NCBI RefSeq assembly: GCF_022437945.1
Contig: NZ_CP092535.1
Span: forward strand, 4,278,001 to 4,342,000
Reading direction: 5' to 3'
Source of the DNA: Nocardioides sp. TF02-7
GTDB lineage: Bacteria; Actinomycetota; Actinomycetes; Propionibacteriales; Nocardioidaceae
DNA: 64,000 nt
Shown here: piece by piece, positions 1 to 9,556 of the stretch
How the letters are laid out: each line of letters starts with the position of its first letter
Numbering within the stretch: the first letter of the stretch is position 1
The notes under the pieces: generated by a model
The model's input: the letters and a program-made list of their open reading frames with translations, nothing else
Database searches by the model: none
Told to the model about the DNA's origin: nothing
Translations under genes and position numbers: made by a program

Positions 1-1
1 C

Positions 2-265
2 CTCTACTACCTGCTGGAGAAGCGGGGCGCGGTCGCCCGGGTGACCAGCGACCTGAAGATCTTCGAGGCGAAGTCGGTGCCGCCGCAGAACACCCGCGCG
101 CGGCTGCGCGGCGAGTTCATCCGGCGGGCCCAGGAGCGGCGGCGCGACTTCACCGTCGACTGGGTGCACCTCAAGCTCAACGACCAGGCGCAGCGGACCG
201 TCCTCTGCAAGGACCCGTTCCGCGCCCACGACGAGCGGGTGCAGCGCCTCATCGACGGCATGTGA
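2..265 (+). CDS. pafA: PafA, Pup--protein ligase (C-terminal 87 residues)
   Basis: The window opens inside this gene; the start lies upstream. The product joins the prokaryotic ubiquitin-like protein Pup to lysines of substrate proteins, marking them for the mycobacterial-type proteasome. The visible tail contains the conserved stretches [21 protein letters not shown] and [20 protein letters not shown] and ends [18 protein letters not shown], which is the usual PafA C-terminus. The next genes are the FKBP isomerase and pafB-pafC, the arrangement seen in mycobacteria, which supports the call. The rest of the Pup-proteasome operon would lie to the left, outside the window. Confidence 0.93.
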   Translation, partial: LYYLLEKRGAVARVTSDLKIFEAKSVPPQNTRARLRGEFIRRAQERRRDFTVDWVHLKLNDQAQRTVLCKDPFRAHDERVQRLIDGM

Positions 266-307
266 GGCGGGTCTCCCGCGGCCTTGCACCCCTTGTAAGG
301 TTTGCGC

Positions 308-1321
308 GTGCTTCACCGCCTGCGCCGACCCGCTGCCCTGGTCCTGCCCCCCCTCTTCCTCGCCGCCACCCTCGCCGCCTGCGGTGACGAGGAGGCGCCC
401 ACGGAGACGGCTGAGGGCTTCGACGCCGTGGAGGTGTCCGGCGAGTTCGGCCAGGTCCCCGAGGTGAGCTGGAACGCCATGCTCGAGTCCTCGGAGCCGC
501 ACGCCCAGGTGCTCGTCGAGGGCGACGGCCCGGTGATCGAGGAGGGCGACAAGGTCCTGGTCAACTGGGCCGTCTCCGACGAGTACACCGAGTCCATCGG
601 CAGCGAGACGTACGGCGAGGACGCGCCTGCGAGCACGATCGACCTGTCGGCCGAGCCGACCTCGCGCCGCCGGCGCCGGTCGACCTGCTGATGAACCTGA
701 TCCGCGACCAGGTCGAGCCCGGCACGACGACCGTCGGCACCCGGATCGCGGTGACCGCCGACGCCGACGAGGAGTGGGGCGGCGACCAGCAGCTGGCCAA
801 CCACGTGCTCGGCCTGGTGCAGTACGGCATCGGCAACGAGGACGGCTTCGTCCTGGTGGCCGACCTCGAGGCGGTGCCGCTCGACGCCCCCGCAGGGTGC
901 GCCGAAGCCGGCCCCGGCCTGGGCGCCGCGCGTGGTGAAGGACGACTCGGGCCCGACCGCGCTCGACACCGAGGGCCTGCCGGAGCCCGACCCGAAGGCG
1001 AAGGCGCTGGCGAAGGCGGTCCTCATCGAGGGCACCGGCCCGGCCGTCGAGAAGGGCGACACGATCGTCGTCAACTACCTCGGCCAGGTGTGGGGCGGCG
1101 ACAAGCCGTTCGACGAGTCGTTCAGCAAGCAGCCGTTCGAGGTGCCGATCGGCGCCGGCGCCGTCGTGAAGGGCTGGGACCAGGGCCTGGTCGGCGTGCC
1201 GGTCGGCAGCCGGGTGATCCTGCGGATCCCGCCGGTGCTGGGCTACGGCAAGCAGGGCAGCGGCGACATCAAGGGCACCGACACGATGTACTTCGTCGTC
1301 GACGTGCTCGCCGCCGCCTGA
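308..1321 (+). CDS. Secreted FKBP-type peptidyl-prolyl isomerase, lipoprotein, two frame breaks
   Basis: A GTG start at 308 follows an AAGG ribosome site. The first 25 residues are a lipoprotein signal ending in TLAAC, so the enzyme should be anchored outside the membrane. The C-terminal ~100 residues form a clear FKBP domain (GDTIVVNYLGQVWGG, GAGAVVKGWDQGLVGVPVGS, PPVLGYGKQG). The first half also starts like an FKBP domain (VLVEGDGPVIEEGDKVLVNW) but lacks the aromatic active-site core, so it looks like a degenerate copy. Reading frame is lost twice: about one base is missing near 655-665, and one C is extra in the CCCCC run at 887-891. Repaired length is about 337 residues. It probably assists folding of exported proteins. 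Confidence 0.85.
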
Positions 1322-1372
1322 GCGTCCACAACGCACCGGCGGTGAGCCCCGTCGGGGTGCGAGACTGAGCCC

Positions 1373-2339
1373 ATGCCCGCGCCGAAGAGCGAGCGACTGC
1401 TCAACCTCCTCATCATGCTGCTGGTCCAGCGGCGTCCGATCGCCAAGTCCCGGATCCGCGAGCTGCTCTACCCCGACTCGCGTCCCGAGGCCTTTGAGAA
1501 GATGTTCGAGCGCGACAAGGAGGAGCTGCGCGCCCTCGGCGTGCCGGTCGAGGTCGTGCAGGTCGACCCGTTGTTCGACGACGAGGTCGGCTACCGGATC
1601 CCGGCCGAGGAGTTCGCGCTGCCCGACGTCGAGCTGACCTCCGAGGAGGCGGCCGTCGTCGGGCTGGCGACCCGGCTGTGGCAGCACGCCACGACCGCGC
1701 GGGCCTCGACCGACGCGGTGCGCAAGCTGACGGCGGCCGGCGTCGACGTCGACCTGGGCGCGCTCGACCTCGCCCAACCGCCCGCCGCGCTCAGCGACGA
1801 GCCCGCGTTCGCCCGGGCCTGGGAGGCGGTGTGCGAGCGCCGGCCGGTCGAGTTCCGCTACCGCCGGCCCGACGAGCCCGAGCCGCGGCTGCGCCACGTC
1901 CAGCCCTGGGGCGTCGTCCGCTCCGCCGGGCGGTGGTACGTCGTGGGCCACGACTCCGACCGCGGGGCCGAGCGGGTGTTCCGGCTCGACCGGGTGGTCG
2001 GCGACGTCGTGCTGACGGGCCCGGCACACTCCTACACCGTGCCCCCGGACACCGACCTGCGCGCCGTCGTCCAGCGACTGGCACCGGAGCCGGCGGCCGA
2101 CCGGGCGGTGCTCCTCGCCCGCAAGGAGGCCGGGCACAGCTTCCGCCGCCGCGCCGTCCGCGTGACCGCCGGGGCGGAGGGGCCCGACGGGACCTGCGAC
2201 TGGGACCGGATCGAGCTGGACCGTCCGGCCCGCGGCCTGGTCGACGAGGTGCTCTACCACGGGCCCGACGTCGTCCTCGTCGAGCCCGCTCCTTGCCCGC
2301 GCGGAGCTGGTCGAGCGGCTCGGGGCGGTCGTCGGATGA
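1373..2339 (+). CDS. pafB: PafB, WYL-domain transcription factor subunit, one frame break
   Basis: PafB pairs with PafC to form the DNA-damage-responsive, LexA/RecA-independent activator of actinobacteria. The N-terminal ~60 residues hold a winged-helix segment (RPIAKSRIRELLYPDSRPEAF, then an EKMFERDKEELRALG helix). A WYL-type domain with VEFRYRRPDEPEPRLRHVQP and GRWYVVGHDSDRGAERVFRLD follows at about 150-220. An extra C in the CCC at 2285-2287 breaks the last residues; without it the protein ends ELVERLGAVVG and its stop overlaps the pafC start in an ATGA. Repaired length is 321 residues, normal for the family. ATG 1373 is the only sensible start. Confidence 0.9.
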
Positions 2340-3346
2340 CCGCGGGAGCCGCGCCGGGTGCACGCGACCAGGTCGCCCGGCTGCTGACCCTGGTGCCCTA
2401 CCTCCACCACCGCGACGAGGTGCGCCTCGACGACGCCGCCGAGCTGCTCGGCACCACCCCGGCGCAGGTCCTCGACGACCTGAAGGTGCTCTTCATGTGC
2501 GGCCTGCCGGGCGGACTCCCGGACGACCTGATCGACGTGGACCTCGACGCGATCGCGACCGAGGACGGCGGGCCCGTGGCGGGCGGGGGTGATCAGGATC
2601 GACAACGCCGACTACCTGGCGCGGCCGATGCGGCTGAGCCCCAACGAGGCGTCGGCGCTCACCGTCGCCCTGCACGCTCTCCGGGAGTCCTCGCCGCTGG
2701 CCACACGGGCGGTCGTCGACTCCGTGCTCGGCAAGCTGGAGCGGGCCGCGGCGACCGCCGTCGCGGAGCGGACGCTGGCGATCGCCGAGGAGCCGACCGA
2801 GGAGCGGCTGGCGGCGCTCGCCGCGCTGCTCCAGGCGGCGGTGGACGCGGGCCGACAGGTCCGCCTGACCTACTACGTGCCGTCGCGCGACGAGATGTCG
2901 GAGCGGGTCGTCGACCCTCGCGGCGTGGTCTCCTCCGGTCGGTTCGCCTACCTCGACGCGTGGTGCCACTCCGCCGGCGCGATGCGGTTCTTCCGCCTCG
3001 ACCGGATCGACCGGGCCGATCCGCTCGACTCGCCGGTCGCCACCGAGCCGGCCCCGCCGCGGGAGGTCACCACCGGTCTTCTGGGCGGCGAGGCACCCGA
3101 GGAGGGCACGACGGCCACGCTGGTGCTGCAGCCCGAGGCCGACTGGGTCCCGCACTACTACCCGGTGGAGGGACGTACGACGGCACGCCGACGGCACGCT
3201 CGAGGTCGACATCGTCGTCGCCGACCCGCGCTGGCTGCTCCGCCTGCTGCTCCGTCTCGCGCCCTGGGCGCGCGTCGTGTCACCCCCGGGAGTTCACCGA
3301 GTCTTTCACCGCCAGCGCGCGGGAGGCGCTCGCCCTCTACCGCTGA
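2336..3346 (+). CDS. pafC: PafC, WYL-domain partner of PafB, three frame breaks
   Basis: Starts at the ATG overlapping the pafB stop. The N-terminal region (QVARLLTLVPYLHHRDEVRLD, AAELLGTTPAQVLDDLKVL) is the winged-helix part. The WYL domain begins near residue 165 (QVRLTYYVPSRDEMSERVVD, GRFAYLDAWCHSAGAMRFF). Three single-base insertions interrupt it: GGGGG at 2585-2589, GGG at 3170-3172 and CCCCC at 3283-3287. Repaired, it is about 335 residues ending EFTESFTASAREALALYR. PafB and PafC act as a heterodimer or fused protein in different actinobacteria; here they are separate but translationally coupled. Confidence 0.88.
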   Translation: MTAGAAPGARDQVARLLTLVPYLHHRDEVRLDDAAELLGTTPAQVLDDLKVLFMCGLPGGLPDDLIDVDLDAIATEDGGPVAGGGDQDRQRRLPGAADAAEPQRGVGAHRRPARSPGVLAAGHTGGRRLRARQAGAGRGDRRRGADAGDRRGADRGAAGGARRAAPGGGGRGPTGPPDLLRAVARRDVGAGRRPSRRGLLRSVRLPRRVVPLRRRDAVLPPRPDRPGRSARLAGRHRAGPAAGGHHRSSGRRGTRGGHDGHAGAAARGRLGPALLPGGGTYDGTPTARSRSTSSSPTRAGCSACCSVSRPGRASCHPREFTESFTASAREALALYR

Positions 3347-3400
3347 CCGCGGCGTAGGATGGCGGAAGGTCTCAACCGCCGACTCGAGATTGGTGAAGCA

Positions 3401-3662
3401 ATGGCTCCGATGATCTGGACCCCGCAGGGTGCCGAGTGGCTCGTCATCCTGGCGATCGTCATCCTCGTGTTCGGCGCCGCCAAGCTGCCCGACCTCGCCC
3501 GCGCCACCGGCCAGTCGCTGCGGATCTTCAAGGCCGAGACCAAGGGCCTGCGCGACGACGACAAGGACGACGCGCCGAAGAGCGGCCCCGCGGGCGAGGC
3601 TCGGTGCCGCCGACGAGGTCGCCGAGGGCGAGATCGTCGACGAGCACAAGCGCAACGCCTGA
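3401..3662 (+). CDS. tatA: TatA/E, twin-arginine translocase pore subunit, one frame break
   Basis: A small membrane protein with one N-terminal transmembrane helix (WLVILAIVILVFGAAKLPDLA) and the amphipathic helix after it (ARATGQSLRIFKAETKGLRD), the diagnostic TatA pattern with the FG hinge. ATG 3401 follows a GGTGAAG ribosome site; the in-frame ATG at 3359 is too early. An extra base in CCCC 3586-3589 or GGG 3592-3594 breaks the acidic tail. Repaired, it ends ADEVAEGEIVDEHKRNA with 86 residues. It assembles with TatC from the next gene to export folded proteins. Confidence 0.92.
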
Positions 3663-3675
3663 CCGCCGGTCGCCC

Positions 3676-4514
3676 TTGTCGCTCACCGGAGTCGTCCAGC
3701 TCTTCGTCGGCAAGCCGGTCCACCCCGTCGGCCCCGACGGGCGGATGGCGCTGTCCGACCACCTGCGCGAGCTCCGCGCCCGTGTCCTCAAGGCGGCGCT
3801 CGCGATCGTCGCGGCGTTCGTGGTCGCCCTCTTCTTCTTCGACCCGCTCTTCCAGCTGGTCCCTCGACCCCTACCTCCAGGCCCAGGAGAAGCTGCCCGA
3901 CGGCCGCACGGAGGCGACCACCGCCGGCGCGGCCGGTGGCTTCCTGCTCTACCTCAAGCTCTGCGGTCTCGCGGCCCTGATCGGCTCGAGCCCGGTGTGG
4001 CTCTACCAGATCTGGGCGTTCATCCTGCCCGGCCTGCACAGCAGCGAGAAGCGGTGGACGGCGGTGTTCGCCGCGATCGCCGGGCCGCTGTTCCTGGCCG
4101 GGGTGGTGCTCGGCTACGTCACGCTCCCGCTGGGCCTGGAGATCCTGATCGGGTTCACGCCCGCCGACCTCACCAACCTGGTCGAGTTCAACGACTACCT
4201 GTCGTTCTTCACCCGCGCCCTGCTGGTCTTCGGCATCGCGTTCGAGATCCCGGTCTTCGTCGTGCTGCTCAACCTGGCCGGTGTCCTGAAGGGACGCAGC
4301 CTGGGTGCGCACCGCCCGTGGATCATCATCGGCTCGTTCGTGTTCGCCGCCGTCGCCACCCCCTCCGGTGACCCCTTCACGATGACCTTCATGGCGGTGC
4401 CCATGGTGCTCCCTGTTCGGCATCTCCGAGGTGATCGCGCGTCTCAACGACCGCCGCCGCGAGCGCCGGGGCGTCAACGCCGGGCTCAGCCCCGACGAGA
4501 TCAGCCCGATCTGA
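3676..4514 (+). CDS. tatC: TatC, twin-arginine translocase receptor subunit, two frame breaks
   Basis: Six-helix membrane protein that recognises twin-arginine signal peptides. Family hallmarks are MALSDHLRELRARVLKAALA near the N-terminus, the segment WLYQIWAFILPGLHSSEKRW, and FGIAFEIPVFVVLLNLAGVL. A TTG at 3676 gives the N-terminal extension SLTGVVQLF before the conserved core; the ATG at 3745 is an alternative. Extra C bases in CCC 3861-3863 and CCC 4411-4413 break the frame. Repaired, it has 278 residues and ends INDRRRERRGV-like, finishing SPDEISPI. Its stop overlaps the start of the next gene (TGATGG). Confidence 0.92.
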
Positions 4515-4939
4515 TGGCGGACCCAGGGGCGTGGACCCCGGTCGACCCGTTCGACCTGCCCGAGTGGCTCGGCGTCGACCCGGTGACCTGGTCGGCGGTC
4601 GGCCGGCTGACCGCCGGCATCGTGCCTGGGCTGCTCAGCAGCGACCGCGACGGTGCGCAGCTGCCCTGCGACCTCCTGGCGGCCGACGTGGCCGTCCCCG
4701 TGCCCGTCGTCGACCAGGAGACGCGGGTGCGCGTACACGAGACGTGGCGACGGGGCGAGGTGCACCTGGTCGCCCGCGCCGGCCGGCTCAGCCTCGGCGC
4801 TCCCGGCGTCGACTTCGGCGCTCCGCGGGTCCTCGACGCGGTGGCCCGGCTGGCCCGCGCCGTGGGGGCGCCGCCGGACCACTTCGCGGTGCGGCTGCGG
4901 GTCGCGAGGGACGGTTCCGGCTGGGACCGGGGAGGCTGA
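4514..4939 (+). CDS. Conserved protein of unknown function between tatC and the lipid kinase
   Basis: I do not recognise a family. The 141-residue product has no signal peptide or transmembrane helix. It has a tryptophan- and proline-rich start (WTPVDPFDLPEWLGVDPVTW) and then a mixed alpha/beta pattern (LLAADVAVPVPVVDQETRVR, RRGEVHLVARAGRLSLG). Its ATG overlaps the tatC stop, so it is translationally coupled to the Tat genes. Codon use matches its neighbours and the frame is intact, so it looks like a real gene. Position alone suggests a link to export or membrane biology, which is unproven. Confidence 0.7.
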   Translation: MADPGAWTPVDPFDLPEWLGVDPVTWSAVGRLTAGIVPGLLSSDRDGAQLPCDLLAADVAVPVPVVDQETRVRVHETWRRGEVHLVARAGRLSLGAPGVDFGAPRVLDAVARLARAVGAPPDHFAVRLRVARDGSGWDRGG

Positions 4940-4955
4940 CCGTGGGCGGACGCCG

Positions 4956-5829
4956 GTGACCCGCGACGTCGCGGTCCTGACGAACCCGGTGGCGGGGGAG
5001 GGGACGGGCCAGGCGCGTGCGCGACGAGGCGCTGCCGCGTCTCCACGGCGCGGGGTGGCACACCCGGTCGCTGGTCGGCCGCGACGCCGACGAGGCGCTC
5101 GACCTGGCCCGCGGGGCCGTCGCGGACGGGGTCGACGCCCTGGTGGTCTGCGGCGGCGACGGCCTGGTCCACCTGGCCGTGCAGGCGGTGGCGGGCAGCG
5201 GCGTACCGCTCGGGATTCTGCCGGCCGGCACCGGCAACGACGCCGCCCGCGAGCTCGGGCTGCCGCTGCGCGACCCGGCGGCGGCCGCCGCTCGGCTCCT
5301 CGCCTGGCAGCCGCGGCGGGTCGACCTCGCGCGGGCGGGGGACCGGTGGTTCGCCACGGTGCTCGCCGCCGGCTTCGACGCGGTCGTCAACGAGCGCGCC
5401 AACCGGATGCGTTGGCCGAGCGGCCAGATGCGCTACAACCTGGCCACGCTCGCCGAGCTGCGCACCTTCGAGCCGCTGCACTACGTGCTCGACCTCGACG
5501 GCGACCAGCGCCAGGTCGACGCCATGCTCGTCGCGGTCGGCAACACGGCGTCGTTCGGCGGCGGCCTCCGGATCGCGGAGGGCGCGCGGCCCGACGACGG
5601 GCTGCTCGACGTGGTGGTCATCCACCCGGTCAGCAAACTGGAACTGGTGCGCACCTATCCGAAGCTGTTCCGAGGGACCCACGTCCACCACCCGCAGTTC
5701 GCCCGGCACCGGGTACGGCGGGTCACCGTCGCCTGCCCGGGCATCGTCGGGTACGCCGACGGCGAGCGGTACGGCGCGCTCCCGCTGACCATCGAGTGCG
5801 TGCCGCAGGCACTGGAGGTGCTGACGTGA
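4956..5829 (+). CDS. Diacylglycerol kinase-family lipid kinase, one frame break
   Basis: The catalytic-domain signature is clear: LTNPVAGEG near the start, CGGDGLVHLAVQAV (the GGDG nucleotide loop) around residue 67, and LGILPAGTGNDAARELGLP around residue 90. The C-terminal lobe has GNTASFGGGLRIAEGARPDDG and DGERYGALPLTIE, as in bacterial DgkB/YegS proteins. It should phosphorylate diacylglycerol or a related lipid at the membrane. An extra G in GGG 5006-5008 breaks the start; repaired length is 290 residues from GTG 4956. The stop overlaps the GTG of the following helicase gene. Confidence 0.85.
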
Positions 5830-8605
5830 CCACCGAGGAGCAGTCGCCCGCCGAGCGCTACGCGTCCTACCGGCGCGACCGCGGGCATCCCGTCTTCCGC
5901 GACTTCGTCGCCGGCTACGAGTTCGAGCTCGACGACTTCCAGGTCGAGGCCTGCAAGGCGGTCGAGGACGGCAACGGCGTCCTCGTCGCCGCGCCGACCG
6001 GCGCCGGCAAGACGTTGGTGGGGGAGTTCGCGGTCCACCTCGCGCTCGAGACCGGCCGCAAGTGCTTCTACACGACCCCGATCAAGGCCCTCTCTAACCA
6101 GAAGTACCACGACCTCGTCGCCCGCTACGGCCCGGAGCAGGTCGGGCTCCTCACCGGCGACACCACGATCAACGGCGAGGCACCGGTCGTCGTGATGACG
6201 ACCGAGGTCCTCCGCAACATGCTCTACGCCGGCTCGCGGACGCTGATCGGGCTGGGCTTCGTCGTGATGGACGAGGTCCACTACCTCGCCGACCGGGCCC
6301 GCGGCGCGGTGTGGGAGGAGGTCATCATCCACCTCCCCGAGTCGGTCTCCGTGGTCTCGCTGTCGGCGACCGTCTCCAACGCGGAGGAGTTCGGCGAGTG
6401 GCTCGAGACCGTCCGTGGCGCGACCCGCACGATCGTGGCCGAGCGACGGCCGGTGCCGCTCTACCAGCACGTCATGGTGGGCCGGCGGCTGCTCGACCTG
6501 TTCGCCTCCTCCGACGTCGACGCCGCGGCGGGGTTCGTGCGCGAGGGAGCGCCGGTCAACGACGAGCTGATGCGGATCGCACGCGACGACTGGGCCAGCA
6601 CCCGGCTGATGCGCGACCGCCGGTCGCCGCGCAAGGGCCGCCCGGGCTCGTCGAAGAACCCCCGCGCCGTCGGCAACGGCCGACGGGTCTGGATCCCGGG
6701 CCGGGTCGACGTGATCGACCGGCTGGAGCGCGAGCAGCTGCTGCCGGCGATCGTCTTCATCTTCAGCCGGGCCGCCTGCGACGCCGCGGTGCAGCAGTGC
6801 CTCGACGCCAACCTCCGGCTGACCACCCCCGAGGAGCGCGACCAGGTCATCTCCTACGTCGAGCACACCGTCGGGAGCCTGCCGGGAGCCGACCTCGAGG
6901 TGCTGGGCTACACCGACTTCCTCGACGGCCTGAGCCGCGGCGTCGCCGCCCACCACGCCGGCATGCTCCCCGCGTTCAAGGAGTGCGTGGAGGCGCTCTA
7001 CCTGCGCGGCCTGGTCAAGGTGGTCTTCGCCACCGAGACGCTCGCCCTCGGCATCAACATGCCCGCCCGCACCGTCGTCCTCGAGAAGCTGACGAAGTGG
7101 AACGGCGAGACGCACGCCGACATCACGCCGGGGGAGTACACCCAGCTCACCGGGCGCGCCGGCCGGCGCGGGCTCGACGTCGAGGGCCACGCGGTGGTGC
7201 TCTGGCAGCCGGGCATGAACCCCCGCGAGCTCGCGGGCCTCGCATCGACGCGGACCTACCCGCTCCGGTCGTCGTTCCGGCCGTCGTACAACATGGCGGT
7301 CAACCTGGTGAACCAGTTCGGCCGGCACCGCTCCCGCGAGCTCCTCGAGCAGTCGTTCGCCCAGTTCCAGGCCGACCGTGCCGTCGTCGGCCTCGCCCGC
7401 CAGCTGCGCAAGGCCGAGGACGCGCTGGCCGGCTATGCCGAGGCGGCGCACTGCCACCTGGGCGACTTCATGGCCTACGCCGACCTTCGCCGCCGGATCG
7501 GAGAGCTGGAGAAGGAGGCGAGCCGCGCGCGGCGCGCCGACCGCCGCGACGACGCACAGCTGTCGCTGGAGCGGCTGCGCGCCGGCGACGTCATCGTCGT
7601 CCCCGCCGGCAAGTTCTCCGGGCCCGCCGTCGTCGTCGACCCGGGCCTGTCCGACAACGGCCACCGCCCCCTCGTCGTGACCGCGGCCCGGCAGTCGAAG
7701 CGGCTGGCGATGATGGACTTCCCGGTGCCGGTCGAGCCGGTCGGCCGGATCCGGCTGCCGAAGCGGTTCGACGGCCGCAACCCCCAGCAGCGCAAGCAGG
7801 TCGCCGAGGCGGTGCGCCAGGCGGTCGCCGACCTGCCACCGTCGGTGACCCGGCCGCGCGCCGACAAGGGGACCGACCCGGCGGTGGCGGCGGAGGTCAG
7901 CGCGTTGCGCACCGAGATGCGCGCCCATCCCTGCCACGGCTGCGCCGACCGGGAGGACCACGCCCGCTGGACCGAGCGCTACTTCAAGCTCAAGCGCGAC
8001 ACCGACACCCTCGCCCGCCGGGTCGAGCGACGCACCAACACCGTCGCCCGCCAGTTCGACCGGGTCTGCGAGGTCCTCGACGCCCTCGACTACCTCGACG
8101 AGGACCGGGTCACCGACCGCGGCCGCGGCCTGATGCGGATCTACTCCGAGCTCGACCTGGTCGCGGCCGAGTCGCTCCGGGCCGGCCTGTGGGACGGGCT
8201 CTCCCCGTCGCAGCTGGCCTCGGTGCTGTCGGTGCTCGTCTACGAGGCGCGCCGGCCCGAGGACGCACCGCCCCCGGATCCCCGGCGGCGCGATCGCGGA
8301 GACCATCGACGAGATGGTGCGGCTGTGGGGGAGCCTCGAGCGGCTCGAGAAGGACCACCGGCTCGCGTTCCTGCGCCCACCGGACGCCGGCTTCGCGTGG
8401 ACGGCGTACCGCTGGGCGGAGGGCGACGACCTCGACCAGGTGCTCACCCGCGCCGACCTGACCGCCGGGGACTTCGTCCGGCAGATGAAGCAGCTCGTCG
8501 ACTTCGCCGGCCAGATCGCCGATGCTGCTGGGGGACTCGGCGGTGCGGGCGACCGCGCGGAAGGCGGTCGACCTGCTGCGTCGCGGGATCGTGTCGACCG
8601 ACTGA
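5826..8605 (+). CDS. helY: Ski2/Mtr4-like DEAD/DEAH RNA helicase (HelY type), two frame breaks
   Basis: A 925-residue superfamily 2 helicase. Visible motifs are Walker A APTGAGKT (about residue 57), TTPIKALSNQK, DEVH box in VVMDEVHYLAD (about 148), SLSAT (about 178), and in the second RecA domain ALGINMPARTV and [12 protein letters not shown] (about 440). The C-terminal part matches the DSHCT region of Ski2-like proteins. Extra bases in CCCCC 8271-8275 and GGGGG 8530-8534 disturb only the last ~110 residues; repaired, it ends AVDLLRRGIVSTD. Mycobacteria carry the helY homologue in the same place after tatC. It probably remodels RNA in processing or decay. Confidence 0.9.
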
Positions 8606-8671
8606 CGCCGCGGCGATGAGTTCCGGCCGTCGTGCCGGTCGGTGCAGGCGAGACGACACGAAGGAGCGACC

Positions 8672-9541
8672 ATGACCGTGACCACGACCACCCACCAGCT
8701 CTCCGTCCCCGGGGCGGTGCTGACCTACGACGTGCACGAGCCCGCGACACCGGGCCCGCACCGCCCGCTGGTGGTGTTCGGCTCCCCGATGGGCGCCTCC
8801 GGCTTCGCCCAGCTGGTGCCGCACCTCGACGACCGCACCGTGATCACCTACGACCCGCGGATGGCCGAGCGCAGCAAGCTCGAGGAGGGTGGCGAGGTCT
8901 CCTACGAGATCCACGGCGACGACGTGCACCGGGTGGTGGCGGCGGCCGGCCACGGACCGGTCGACGTGTTCGCCTCCAGCGGCGGGGCGGTGGCCGCGCT
9001 GCCGTGGCTCCTCGCCCACCCCGCGGAGGTCGCGACGGCGGTCCTCCACGAGCCGCCCCTGACCGCCCTGCTCGAAGACCGCGACGTCGTCCAGCGGGTC
9101 AACGACGACATCGTGGCCACCTACGAGCGCAGCGGCCACGGCCCGGCGATGGCGAAGTTCGTCCGGTTCGTGATGCACGACGGGGTCTTCACCGAGGAGT
9201 TCCTGGAGCAGCCGGCGCCGCCGCCCGAGCAGCTCGGCTTCTCCAGCGACGACGACGGCAGCCGTGACGACCCGCTGCTGGGCCACAACCTGCGGATGGC
9301 GCCCTACCACCCCGACGGCGCGGCGCTGGCCGCGTCGGGCGTGCGGATCGTGCCCGCGGTGGGGGCCACGAGCGGCGCCGCGCTGCCGCGCCGGGGCAGT
9401 GAGGCGCTCGCCGCGCTGCTCGGCGTCGCACCGGTCGAGTTCCCGGGCGACCACGGCGGCTTCGTCGCCAACGAGTGGTCACCGGGCAACGACCCGGCCG
9501 CGTTCGCCGCCCGGCTGAAGGAGGTGCTCGCCGCCCGCTGA
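8672..9541 (+). CDS. Alpha/beta-fold hydrolase
   Basis: Intact 289-residue protein. ATG 8672 follows AAGGAGCGACC. The fold signature is seen in VVFGSPMGASGF (oxyanion region), the nucleophile elbow DVFASSGGAVAALPWL with serine near residue 102, and a late histidine in EFPGDHGGFVANE. Substrate cannot be read from sequence. It stands alone, facing the exonuclease gene, with which it shares a hairpin over both stop codons. Confidence 0.8.
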   Translation: MTVTTTTHQLSVPGAVLTYDVHEPATPGPHRPLVVFGSPMGASGFAQLVPHLDDRTVITYDPRMAERSKLEEGGEVSYEIHGDDVHRVVAAAGHGPVDVFASSGGAVAALPWLLAHPAEVATAVLHEPPLTALLEDRDVVQRVNDDIVATYERSGHGPAMAKFVRFVMHDGVFTEEFLEQPAPPPEQLGFSSDDDGSRDDPLLGHNLRMAPYHPDGAALAASGVRIVPAVGATSGAALPRRGSEALAALLGVAPVEFPGDHGGFVANEWSPGNDPAAFAARLKEVLAAR

Positions 9542-9556
9542 CGCGGCGGCGTCAGC
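9537..9556. terminator. Short perfect hairpin over two convergent stop codons
   Basis: GCTGACGC and GCGTCAGC are perfect 8-base inverted arms around a GGCG loop. The hairpin contains the stop codon of the hydrolase (plus strand) and of the exonuclease (minus strand), so it can serve as a two-way terminator. There is no T-tract. Confidence 0.55.

Noticed and set aside
313-1074. Long open frame on the minus strand opposite the FKBP gene, and many similar antisense frames across the window
   Set aside because: In very GC-rich DNA the antisense and third frames stay open by chance. Their translations are Arg/Pro/Gly-rich and match no family, while the opposite strand encodes recognisable proteins.
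1373-3346. A single fused PafB-PafC protein read straight through in one frame
   Set aside because: The fusion exists only because an extra C at 2285-2287 hides the pafB stop. After repair two overlapping genes with normal ends appear.
4653-8675. One 1340-residue reading frame covering the lipid kinase and the helicase
   Set aside because: It is a frame accident: the first third is out-of-frame sequence. The helicase starts at GTG 5826 directly after the kinase stop.
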